From NCBI GenBank assembly GCA_029778935.1, contig JAKPBM010000264.1, positions 1 through 5,013 on the forward strand: DNA of 5,013 nt, read 5' to 3'. The stretch comes from Bacillota bacterium (lineage in GTDB: Bacteria > Bacillota > Clostridia > Oscillospirales > QAMX01). Numbering within the stretch: position 1 is the stretch's first letter; each line of letters starts with the position of its first letter. The translations under genes and the position numbers were made by a program. Positions 1-5,013 of the stretch are shown in pieces. The notes under the pieces are model-generated. The model had not been told where the DNA came from and searched no databases. It was given only the letters and a program-made list of their open reading frames with translations.

Positions 1-146
1 TTCTTCGCCGACGGAAGGGGATAGGGAAAACCGGTTAAATCAAAGGAACCGGAGCAGGAAATCCCCTGGGGAACTTTCCCGTCGTCGTGGGCATAATGGG
101 TAACGAAACGGGCCGGCTGGGGCGTCAGGAGATAGGGGGTGTTCAT
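1..146 (-). CDS. Unidentified protein, N-terminal 48 residues (partial, runs off the left edge)
   Basis: An open reading frame on the minus strand begins with ATG at 146-144 and stays open to the window edge. A good Shine-Dalgarno GGAGG (160-156) lies 9 nt upstream. The product starts MNTPYLLTPQPARFVTHYAH and continues with a Gly/Ser/Pro-rich stretch containing GISCSGSFDLTG. There is no signal peptide or hydrophobic segment in the visible part, so a cytoplasmic protein is likely. I do not recognise the family. The gene starts 21 bp after the nth stop with no terminator between them, so it is probably co-transcribed with nth. Codon use (C/G-rich third positions) resembles the neighbours, which supports a real gene. 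Function cannot be assigned from 48 residues. Confidence 0.7.
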   Translation of the reverse strand, partial: MNTPYLLTPQPARFVTHYAHDDGKVPQGISCSGSFDLTGFPYPLPSAK

Positions 147-167
147 TGAGGGAAGCCTCCTTCAAGT

Positions 168-800
168 TTATTTCACGCCGATACGGGCGCAAAGTTCAAA
201 CAGCGGGCAGTCGTGGCACTTTGGGTTCCGCGCGGTGCAGACGTCGCGGCCGAACCAAACCAGCCGGTGGCAGAAGTCGTTCTGCTCTTCCGGCGGAAGC
301 AGCTCTTTCAGGCGGAACTCCACCTTTTTAGGGTCTTTGGAATCGCACAGGCCGAAGCGGTTGGAAAGGCGGATGCAGTGGGTGTCCGCCACAACGGCGG
401 GCTTTTTGTAGATGTCGCCCAGCATTAAGTTGGCCACTTTCCGGCCTACGCCGGGGATTTCCAGCAGTTCCTCCATGGTCTGGGGAACCTGTCCGTTAAA
501 TTTGGACAAAAGCAGGATTGCCGCGTTTTTCAAATCCCGCGCTTTGACCCGGAAAAACCCCGTGGGGCGGATGATGGCTTCCAGCTCGTCCAAGTCCGCC
601 TCGGCGAAGGCCTCCAGCGTGGGGTACTTTTCGTACAGGGGGATGGAAACCTGGTTGACCCGCTCGTCGGTGCACTGGGCGGCCAGCCGCGCCGAAAACA
701 AAAGCTGCCACGGCTCTTTATAGTCCAGCGAGCAGTCCGCTTCGGGGTAGATCTCTTTCAGTTTTTCCATAATCGCCAGGGCGCGGGCCTTGGTGTTCAA
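168..800 (-). CDS. nth: Endonuclease III (DNA glycosylase/AP lyase), TTG start
   Basis: Base-excision-repair enzyme that removes oxidised pyrimidines and cleaves the abasic site by a lyase reaction. In the 210-residue product the helix-hairpin-helix is at about 113-128 (LEIPGVGRKVANLMLG). The Schiff-base lysine is K121 and the catalytic aspartate is D139 in VADTH. The [4Fe-4S] cluster loop C188-x6-C195-x2-C198-x5-C204 is complete. These positions are each offset by one from E. coli Nth (K120, D138, C187/194/197/203), which has 211 residues. The reading frame extends upstream to an ATG at 857, but that extension contains the probable promoter (TGATATAAT, 849-841). The TTG at 800-798 has AAAGGA (815-810) 9 nt upstream and gives an N-terminus MNTKARALAI that aligns with E. 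coli MNKAKRLEIL. I therefore choose TTG. It is likely the first gene of a minus-strand unit with the unidentified gene downstream. Function is very secure; the start is inferred. Confidence 0.95.
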   Translation of the reverse strand: MNTKARALAIMEKLKEIYPEADCSLDYKEPWQLLFSARLAAQCTDERVNQVSIPLYEKYPTLEAFAEADLDELEAIIRPTGFFRVKARDLKNAAILLLSKFNGQVPQTMEELLEIPGVGRKVANLMLGDIYKKPAVVADTHCIRLSNRFGLCDSKDPKKVEFRLKELLPPEEQNDFCHRLVWFGRDVCTARNPKCHDCPLFELCARIGVK

Positions 801-840
801 TGCGTTCCATCCTTTCCGGAGCAATCTTTCAGCAAGTGTC

Positions 841-849
841 ATTATATCA
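841..849 (-). promoter_or_regulatory. Extended -10 promoter for nth
   Basis: Read on the minus strand, TGATATAAT is a perfect TGn-TATAAT extended -10 element. The -35 position at 17-bp spacing (869-864, TTTCCT) is poor, as is common with extended -10 promoters. Transcription would start near 834, giving a leader of about 34 nt before the TTG start at 800. If used, it rules out the upstream in-frame ATGs at 857 and 842 as starts for this transcript. Prediction from consensus match only. Confidence 0.6.
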
Positions 850-917
850 TACGGCAAAGCAAAAGGAAAGAATGTATGGCTTTACTTGTGCAAAACAGAG
901 GAACCTCCGTCGAAGCC

Positions 918-945
918 TTGTTATTTTATGAATTTCCTGTATAAT
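918..945 (+). promoter_or_regulatory. SigA-type promoter for the glyA operon
   Basis: TTGTTA (918-923, four of six matches to the -35 consensus) is separated by 16 bp from a perfect TATAAT (940-945). The predicted start is near 952, leaving a leader of about 50 nt before glyA. The surrounding stretch (about 840-990) is clearly more AT-rich than the genes on either side. It diverges from the nth promoter, with the two -10 boxes about 93 bp apart. I see no T-box, SAM or glycine riboswitch architecture, and the leader is too short for most of these. Confidence 0.6.
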
Positions 946-989
946 TATGGGTGTTTACAGCGCAACGTATTGCTAGAATTACAAAAGAC

Positions 990-995
990 AGGGGA
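990..995 (+). promoter_or_regulatory. Ribosome binding site that decides the glyA start
   Basis: AGGGGA lies 8 nt before the ATG at 1004. It overlaps the upstream in-frame ATG at 995, which would then lack a properly spaced ribosome binding site. This favours 1004 over 995. Confidence 0.55.
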
Positions 996-1003
996 TGGTC
1001 GCC

Positions 1004-2254
1004 ATGTCATACGTGAAACAGGGAATGGAACTTTTAAGCCAGTTGGATCCGGAACTCGGTTCGGCTGTTCAGGCGGAATACGGCCGTCAGCGGCAGAATA
1101 TTGAGCTGATCGCGTCGGAAAACTTCGTAAGCTCGGCCGTTTTGGCCGCCGCGGCAACCGTTTTAACGAATAAATATGCGGAAGGTTACCCCGCCAAGCG
1201 CTACTACGGCGGTTGCGAATATGTAGACGAGGTGGAAAGCCTTGCGATTGAGCGCGCCAAGAAGCTCTTCGGCGCGGATCACGCCAACGTGCAGCCACAC
1301 AGCGGCGCCAACGCCAACCAGGCGGTGTACTTCGCCCTTTTGAAACCGGGCGACACCATCATGGGCATGAACCTTTCCGAAGGCGGGCACCTGACCCACG
1401 GCAGCCCGGTAAACCTTTCGGGCAGCTACTTCAACATCGTGCCCTACGGCGTGGACCCGGTCACCCACCGCATCGACTACGACAAGGTGGAAACCATCGC
1501 CAAAGAGTGCAGGCCAAAGCTCATCGTCTGCGGCGCCAGCGCCTATGCCAGAACCATCGACTTTGCCCGCTTCGCAGAGATTGCCAAGTCCGTCGGCGCT
1601 TATCTCATGGTGGATATGGCCCATATCGCCGGTTTGGTAGCGGCGGGGCTGCATCCTTCGCCCGTGCCGTATGCCGACGTGGTCACTTCCACGACCCATA
1701 AGACCTTGAGAGGCCCTAGAGGCGGCCTGATTCTCTGCAAGGAAGAGCTTGCCAAGCAGATTGACAAGGCCATCTTCCCGGGGACCCAGGGCGGCCCCTT
1801 AATGCACATCATCGCGGCGAAAGCCGTCTGCTTTGGCGAAGCGCTGAAGCCCGAATTTAAAGCGTACCAGCAGAAAGTTCTCAATAACGCCCAGGCGCTG
1901 GCGAAAGGCCTTTTGGAAGAAGGCTTCGACCTTGTTTCCGGCGGCACGGACAACCACCTGGTGCTCGTCGATTTGCGCAACGTGGGCGTTACGGGCAAAG
2001 AGCTGCAGCTCCGGCTCGACGAGGTGCGTATCACCGCCAACAAGAACACTGTTCCCGGCGACCCGCAAAGCCCCTTTGTTACCAGCGGCCTGCGCCTTGG
2101 CACGCCGGCGGCTACGACCCGCGGATTAAACGAAGGCGACATGCGCGTCATTGCCCGCCTGATCTGGCTGGCGGCGACGGACTTTGAAGCCAAAGCCGAC
2201 GAAATTCGGGAAGAAGTGGCGAAAATCTGCGCCCGGTACCCGCTGTACGAATAA
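1004..2254 (+). CDS. glyA: Serine hydroxymethyltransferase
   Basis: PLP-dependent cytosolic enzyme interconverting serine plus tetrahydrofolate with glycine plus 5,10-methylene-tetrahydrofolate, the main source of one-carbon units for purine, thymidylate and methionine synthesis. The 416-residue product matches the usual length (B. subtilis GlyA is about 415). Visible family motifs are [11 protein letters not shown] near 33-43, [17 protein letters not shown] near 54-70, QPHSGANAN near 97-105, and VDMAHIAG near 203-210 with the cofactor-contacting Asp and His. The PLP-binding lysine is K233 in [19 protein letters not shown] and [16 protein letters not shown] follow. All key residues are intact, so the enzyme should be active. 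The start at 1004 is preferred to the in-frame ATG at 995 on ribosome-binding-site spacing. It is the first gene of a probable glyA-rarA-acetyltransferase operon, with no terminator in the 36-bp gap to rarA. Confidence 0.97.
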   Translation: MSYVKQGMELLSQLDPELGSAVQAEYGRQRQNIELIASENFVSSAVLAAAATVLTNKYAEGYPAKRYYGGCEYVDEVESLAIERAKKLFGADHANVQPHSGANANQAVYFALLKPGDTIMGMNLSEGGHLTHGSPVNLSGSYFNIVPYGVDPVTHRIDYDKVETIAKECRPKLIVCGASAYARTIDFARFAEIAKSVGAYLMVDMAHIAGLVAAGLHPSPVPYADVVTSTTHKTLRGPRGGLILCKEELAKQIDKAIFPGTQGGPLMHIIAAKAVCFGEALKPEFKAYQQKVLNNAQALAKGLLEEGFDLVSGGTDNHLVLVDLRNVGVTGKELQLRLDEVRITANKNTVPGDPQSPFVTSGLRLGTPAATTRGLNEGDMRVIARLIWLAATDFEAKADEIREEVAKICARYPLYE

Positions 2255-2290
2255 AACCGCAAGTTTAGCTTACAAGGGGAGGGAGTTTGC

Positions 2291-3559
2291 ATGTATCGGC
2301 CGCTAGCGGACAGAATCCGCCCGCAGAGTTTGGACGAAATGGTCGGCCAGCGTCATCTGCTCGGCAAAGGCGCCCTTTTGCGCCGGATTATCGAGTCAGG
2401 CTCCATCCCGAACATGATATTTTACGGCCCGTCGGGTATTGGCAAAACGACCCTTGCCAACATCATCGCCAAACAGACCGACAGAAGGCTCTATAAGCTG
2501 AACGCCACGACGGCCGGCATTGCCGACATCAAGGCCATGACGGAGGAAATCGGCTCCCTGCTGGCCCCGGGCGGGATTTTGCTGTATTTGGACGAGATTC
2601 AGTACTTTAACAAAAAGCAGCAGCAGTCCCTTTTGGAGTTTATCGAAAACGGCAGCATCACGCTCATTGCCGCCACGACGGAGAACCCCTATTTCTACGT
2701 CTACAACGCCATCTTAAGCCGCTGCACCGTGTTTGAGTTCAAGCCCGTCACACCGGACGAGCTAATACCCGCCGTGAAAAGGGCGTTTGCCGCCGTTACA
2801 GAGGATACGGGCGTCGAATACGTCGTCAGCGACGAAATTTGCCGAAAAATTGCATCCGGCAGCGGCGGCGACGTTAGAAAGGCCATTAACGCCGTGGAAC
2901 TGCTGACCGCCGCCGCCTCGGCGGGCGCCGGGCCGGTAACCGTCACCGAGGAGGACGTGGCGCAGGTGTCCCAGAAGTCCGCCATGCGGTATGACAGGGA
3001 AGGGGACGAGCATTACGATATCCTCTCCGCTTTGCAGAAGTCCGTCCGCGGCAGCGACCCCAACGCCGCTTTGCACTACCTGGCGCGGTTGCTGACCGCC
3101 GGGGATTTACCCTCCGCCTGCCGAAGGCTGCTGGTCATGGCCAGCGAGGACGTGGGCTTGGCCTACCCGCAGGCGATAACTATTGTCAAAGCCTGCGTGG
3201 ACAGCGCCTTGCAGCTGGGCCTGCCGGAAGCGCAGCTTCCGCTGGCGCAGGCGGTGGTACTGATGGCCACGGCGCCCAAGTCCAACTCCGCCGCCAAGGG
3301 CATCTGGGCGGCCATGGGCGACGTGGCGGCGGGCAAGACAGGGGACATCCCCGCCCACCTTAAGGACGCCCACTACCAGGGCGCCCAGAAGCTGGGCAGG
3401 GGGCTTACCTACCTCTACCCCCACGACTACCCCGCCCACTGGGTCAAACAGCAGTACCTGCCCGACGAAATCGCCGACGCGGTCTACTACGAATACGGCG
3501 ACAACAAGGTCGAGCAGGCGACTAAGCAATACTGGGAGCAAATCCAAAAAAGGCAGTGA
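2291..3559 (+). CDS. rarA: Replication-associated recombination protein A (RarA/MgsA, AAA+ ATPase)
   Basis: Clamp-loader-related AAA+ ATPase that acts at stalled replication forks; homologues are E. coli RarA/MgsA, yeast Mgs1 and human WRNIP1. The 422 residues match the usual length (B. subtilis about 421). In order: an N-terminal PLADRIRPQSLDEMVGQ (4-20) typical of the family; Walker A GPSGIGKT (46-53); Walker B LLYLDEI (97-103, D101/E102); sensor 1 in AATTENPYF (127-135); the arginine-finger region LSRC (R144); sensor 2 GGDVRKAINAVE (R196). The C-terminal tetramerisation domain includes YDREGDEHYD (234-243), SVRGSDPNAALHYLARLL and SEDVGL. Walker A has S and I where GPPGTGKT is commonest, and the segment after Walker B reads QYFNKKQQQ rather than HRFNKAQQ. 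I believe this is a known clostridial variant, not decay. A strong AGGGGAGGG ribosome binding site (about 2275-2283) precedes the ATG. It is co-transcribed with glyA. Confidence 0.93.
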   Translation: MYRPLADRIRPQSLDEMVGQRHLLGKGALLRRIIESGSIPNMIFYGPSGIGKTTLANIIAKQTDRRLYKLNATTAGIADIKAMTEEIGSLLAPGGILLYLDEIQYFNKKQQQSLLEFIENGSITLIAATTENPYFYVYNAILSRCTVFEFKPVTPDELIPAVKRAFAAVTEDTGVEYVVSDEICRKIASGSGGDVRKAINAVELLTAAASAGAGPVTVTEEDVAQVSQKSAMRYDREGDEHYDILSALQKSVRGSDPNAALHYLARLLTAGDLPSACRRLLVMASEDVGLAYPQAITIVKACVDSALQLGLPEAQLPLAQAVVLMATAPKSNSAAKGIWAAMGDVAAGKTGDIPAHLKDAHYQGAQKLGRGLTYLYPHDYPAHWVKQQYLPDEIADAVYYEYGDNKVEQATKQYWEQIQKRQ

Positions 3560-3568
3560 CAGGTTAAC

Positions 3569-3997
3569 ATGGACTTCCGTTTTCTCTGGGAACAGGGCCT
3601 ATCCGAAACCAGCCCCGCCCGCGCCATCCGAAAGCTTGTTTTTGAGCAGGAGCAGGGCTTTCACGACGAGTTTGACGAAATCGACGACATCGCTTTCCAC
3701 CTGGTGGTGGAAACCGGCGGAAAGCCCGTCGCCTGCGGGCGCATATTCCCCGCCGGCGAGCCGGGTACCTATAAGCTGGGCCGGCTGGCGGTGCTGAAAG
3801 AGTACCGCGGCGGCGGCATCGGCGCTCTGGCCGTTGCATCCTTGGAGCGGAAGGCCAAAGAGCTGGGGGCGGAACGCATTGCCCTGTCCGCCCAGTGCCG
3901 CGTGCGCGGGTTTTACGAGAAACTGGGGTACGTTGCCGAAGGCGACGTCTACTATGAAGAATACTGCCCGCACATTAAAATGACGAAAACGCTGTAA
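3569..3997 (+). CDS. GNAT-family N-acetyltransferase (ElaA/YjcF-like)
   Basis: A 142-residue single-domain acetyltransferase that would transfer acetyl from acetyl-CoA to an unknown amine; cytosolic. N-terminal part: AIRKLVFEQEQGFHDEFDEID (19-39) is typical of the ElaA/YjcF subgroup (IR..VF..EQ...E.DE.D). Motif A spans about 69-95, LGRLAVLKEYRGGGIG, with the pyrophosphate-binding loop R80-x-x-G83-x-G85. Motif B includes FYEKLGY (115-121), and a PHIKM end (134-138) is characteristic of this subgroup. The ATG lies 9 bp after the rarA stop. The only ribosome-binding-site-like bases are a short AGG at 3561-3563, so translation may be partly coupled to rarA. It is the last gene of the unit, with a terminator directly after its stop. 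The substrate cannot be told from sequence, and linkage to glyA/rarA does not establish a role in either process. Confidence 0.88.
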   Translation: MDFRFLWEQGLSETSPARAIRKLVFEQEQGFHDEFDEIDDIAFHLVVETGGKPVACGRIFPAGEPGTYKLGRLAVLKEYRGGGIGALAVASLERKAKELGAERIALSAQCRVRGFYEKLGYVAEGDVYYEEYCPHIKMTKTL

Positions 3998-4033
3998 AAA
4001 AGGCCCCGCCAAACCCGGCGGGGCTTTCTTTTT
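3998..4033 (+). terminator. Intrinsic terminator of the glyA-rarA-acetyltransferase unit
   Basis: A perfect 8-bp GC stem, GCCCCGCC (4003-4010) with GGCGGGGC (4017-4024), encloses a 6-nt AAACCC loop. It is followed by the T-run TTTCTTTTT (4025-4033) and preceded by an A-run, so the stem can extend by a G-U and two A-U pairs. It begins directly after the acetyltransferase stop. No minus-strand gene enters from the right, so it is best read as one-directional. Confidence 0.92.
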
Positions 4034-4036
4034 GCC

Positions 4037-4074
4037 GTTTGCGCCGCCAAACGAGGGTGGCGGAACCTGCCGCC
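4037..4074. repeat. Cluster of short overlapping inverted repeats before the mannosidase promoter
   Basis: Three small dyads overlap here. GTTTG (4037-4041) pairs with CAAAC (4048-4052) over a 6-nt centre. CCGCCA (4044-4049) pairs with TGGCGG (4058-4063) over 8 nt. GGCGG (4059-4063) pairs with CCGCC (4070-4074) over 6 nt. They fill the space between the terminator and the -10 element and cover the -35 position (4058-4063), where an operator or activator site could lie. GC-rich DNA yields such short dyads by chance, so a regulatory role is only a possibility. Confidence 0.35.
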
Positions 4075-4077
4075 GTG

Positions 4078-4086
4078 TGGTATAAT
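4078..4086 (+). promoter_or_regulatory. Extended -10 promoter for the alpha-mannosidase gene
   Basis: TGGTATAAT is a perfect TGn-TATAAT extended -10 element. The -35 position at 17-bp spacing (4058-4063, TGGCGG) is poor, which suggests either reliance on the extended -10 or help from an activator. Predicted start is near 4093, about 27 nt before the ATG at 4120. It lies downstream of the terminator, so the mannosidase is a separate transcription unit. Confidence 0.65.
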
Positions 4087-4119
4087 CTGACAGAATCAAG
4101 CATTCTAGGAGGAGTTGGC

Positions 4120-5013
4120 ATGCAGACGGCCCGTAAGGAAATTTTACGGCACATGATGAAGCAGATCCCGCCGTATATCTATCTGAAAACCCTTCCCATT
4201 CCGGAATGGACGGTTAAATCCGGCCGCCACGTATCGCCCGGCCAGTTTGAATACGACGACGCGCCCCCCAAAGTGATGCGCCTGGGCGATTCGTGGACCA
4301 CCACCTACGACCACACCCTCTGGCTTTCCGCCGATTTGACCATCCCCGAGGATTACATAAACCATAAGCTGTATCTGGAGCTGGATTTTGGCGGCGAGGC
4401 CATCGTCCGCATCGACGGAAAAATCGCCGGCGGCATCAGCTCCCGCATGAACTCCGGCTGGGTGCACCGGGACCAGGTGTTCCTGCCCAAGGACATACGA
4501 GCCGGGCAAACGCTGCATATCGAGGTGGAAGCGACGGTCGACTCCGCCGCTTTGTGCGACGTGGTGCTGGCCGGCGGGCATGAGATGACGTACAGCCTGG
4601 CCAAGGCGCGGCTGGCCGCCGTAGACCCGGTGGTGGAAAGCTACTACTTCGACGTGATGATGGTCTACTCCGCGCTGGATTACATTAAAGACGACGCGGT
4701 CAAAGCCCGCGTCTTTGCGGCGCTGGACGATTCGCTGCATCTGATTCAGTTCGATTTTGACGAAAGCGAAGTCCGCGCGTCTTTCGCGCCGGCGGCGGAG
4801 CTGCTTTGGGAGCGGCTGGGCAAAATCCGCTGGGCGCCCCAGGGCGAAGTGATCATGGCCGGACACAGCCACATCGACGTGGCGTGGCTTTGGACCATCC
4901 GGGAAGTCGTGCGCAAGTGCGTGCGGACGTTCTCCAGCACCGTGGCGCTGTTAGACCGCTACCCTGAAGCGGTGTTCACCCAGAGCCAGGCGGTGCTCTA
5001 CGACTACATGAAG
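4120..5013 (+). CDS. GH38 alpha-mannosidase, N-terminal 298 residues (partial, runs off the right edge)
   Basis: Glycoside hydrolase family 38 enzyme expected to release alpha-linked mannose from oligosaccharides. The ATG at 4120 has a strong AGGAGG (4107-4112) 7 nt upstream, and the frame is open to the window end. Residues 1-240 form the N-terminal region with beta-sandwich-like stretches (for example YLELDFGGEAIVRIDGK at 85-101 and HIEVEATVD at 133-141), as in the cytosolic Ams1/MAN2C1-type subgroup. The GH38 catalytic domain begins around 245 with AGHSHIDVAWLW, where H251 and D253 correspond to the first two zinc ligands (HxD). It continues through TFSSTVALLDRYPEAVF and SQAVLYDYMK. The nucleophile aspartate and remaining zinc ligands lie beyond the window; full-length relatives are about 1000 residues. 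No signal peptide is seen, so the enzyme is likely intracellular and acts on imported mannosides. Family is secure; exact linkage specificity is not. Confidence 0.92.
   Translation, partial: MQTARKEILRHMMKQIPPYIYLKTLPIPEWTVKSGRHVSPGQFEYDDAPPKVMRLGDSWTTTYDHTLWLSADLTIPEDYINHKLYLELDFGGEAIVRIDGKIAGGISSRMNSGWVHRDQVFLPKDIRAGQTLHIEVEATVDSAALCDVVLAGGHEMTYSLAKARLAAVDPVVESYYFDVMMVYSALDYIKDDAVKARVFAALDDSLHLIQFDFDESEVRASFAPAAELLWERLGKIRWAPQGEVIMAGHSHIDVAWLWTIREVVRKCVRTFSSTVALLDRYPEAVFTQSQAVLYDYMK

Noticed and set aside
946..1003. A riboswitch or T-box in the glyA leader
   Set aside because: The leader is only about 50 nt from the predicted start. It lacks a terminator hairpin or any conserved T-box, glycine, SAM or folate-riboswitch core that I can recognise.
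2255..2290. Possible terminator or regulatory element between glyA and rarA
   Set aside because: No GC-rich hairpin with a T-run is present. The gap holds only the rarA ribosome binding site, so read-through is expected.
1163..2292. Two long minus-strand open frames opposite glyA (1163-1699 and 1600-2292)
   Set aside because: glyA is unambiguous throughout this stretch, and the antisense products show no domains and biased composition. They overlap each other and reflect codon bias of the sense gene.
3107..3547. A 146-codon minus-strand open frame opposite the 3' part of rarA
   Set aside because: The Val/Gly-rich product without recognisable motifs sits opposite well-conserved RarA C-terminal sequence, so it is a shadow frame.
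3599..4099. A minus-strand open frame spanning the acetyltransferase and the terminator
   Set aside because: It runs through a strong terminator hairpin and opposite a gene with clear GNAT motifs, with no supporting family signal.
4144..4872. A 242-codon open frame on the minus strand opposite the mannosidase
   Set aside because: It lies wholly opposite a clearly homologous GH38 coding region. Its low-complexity His/Gly/Val/Gln-rich composition is typical of an antisense shadow in GC-rich DNA. No family motif is seen.

Overview
The window reads as an ordinary chromosomal segment of a moderately GC-rich member of the Clostridia (Bacillota). An Oscillospiraceae/Ruminococcaceae-like origin fits best. 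This rests on the style of the glyA, rarA and nth proteins, strong AGGAGG-type ribosome binding sites and TATAAT-type promoters. It is inference, because no ribosomal RNA or other definitive marker is present.

Layout. Left end, minus strand: nth (endonuclease III, base excision repair) is followed 21 bp downstream by the first 48 codons of an unrecognised gene that runs off the window edge. The two probably share one transcript, driven by an extended -10 promoter at 841-849. Centre, plus strand: a divergent promoter at 918-945 drives glyA (serine hydroxymethyltransferase), then rarA (AAA+ replication-recombination ATPase), then a GNAT acetyltransferase of the ElaA/YjcF type. Gaps are 36 and 9 bp, and a strong intrinsic terminator at about 3998-4033 closes the unit. 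Right end, plus strand: a new unit starts with an extended -10 promoter (4078-4086) and a strong ribosome binding site. It encodes the first 298 residues of a GH38 alpha-mannosidase, cut by the window edge just after its HxD zinc-binding motif.

The genes do not form one pathway. GlyA supplies glycine and one-carbon units for nucleotide synthesis, while Nth and RarA are DNA-maintenance proteins on opposite strands. The mannosidase belongs to separate carbohydrate catabolism. I see no mobile element, CRISPR array, phage gene, tRNA, rRNA or convincing novel system. The points most worth a second look are the nth start codon (TTG at 800, with the promoter lying inside the longest reading frame), the alternating GC-rich inverted repeats before the mannosidase, the RarA variant motifs and the unidentified gene at the left edge.
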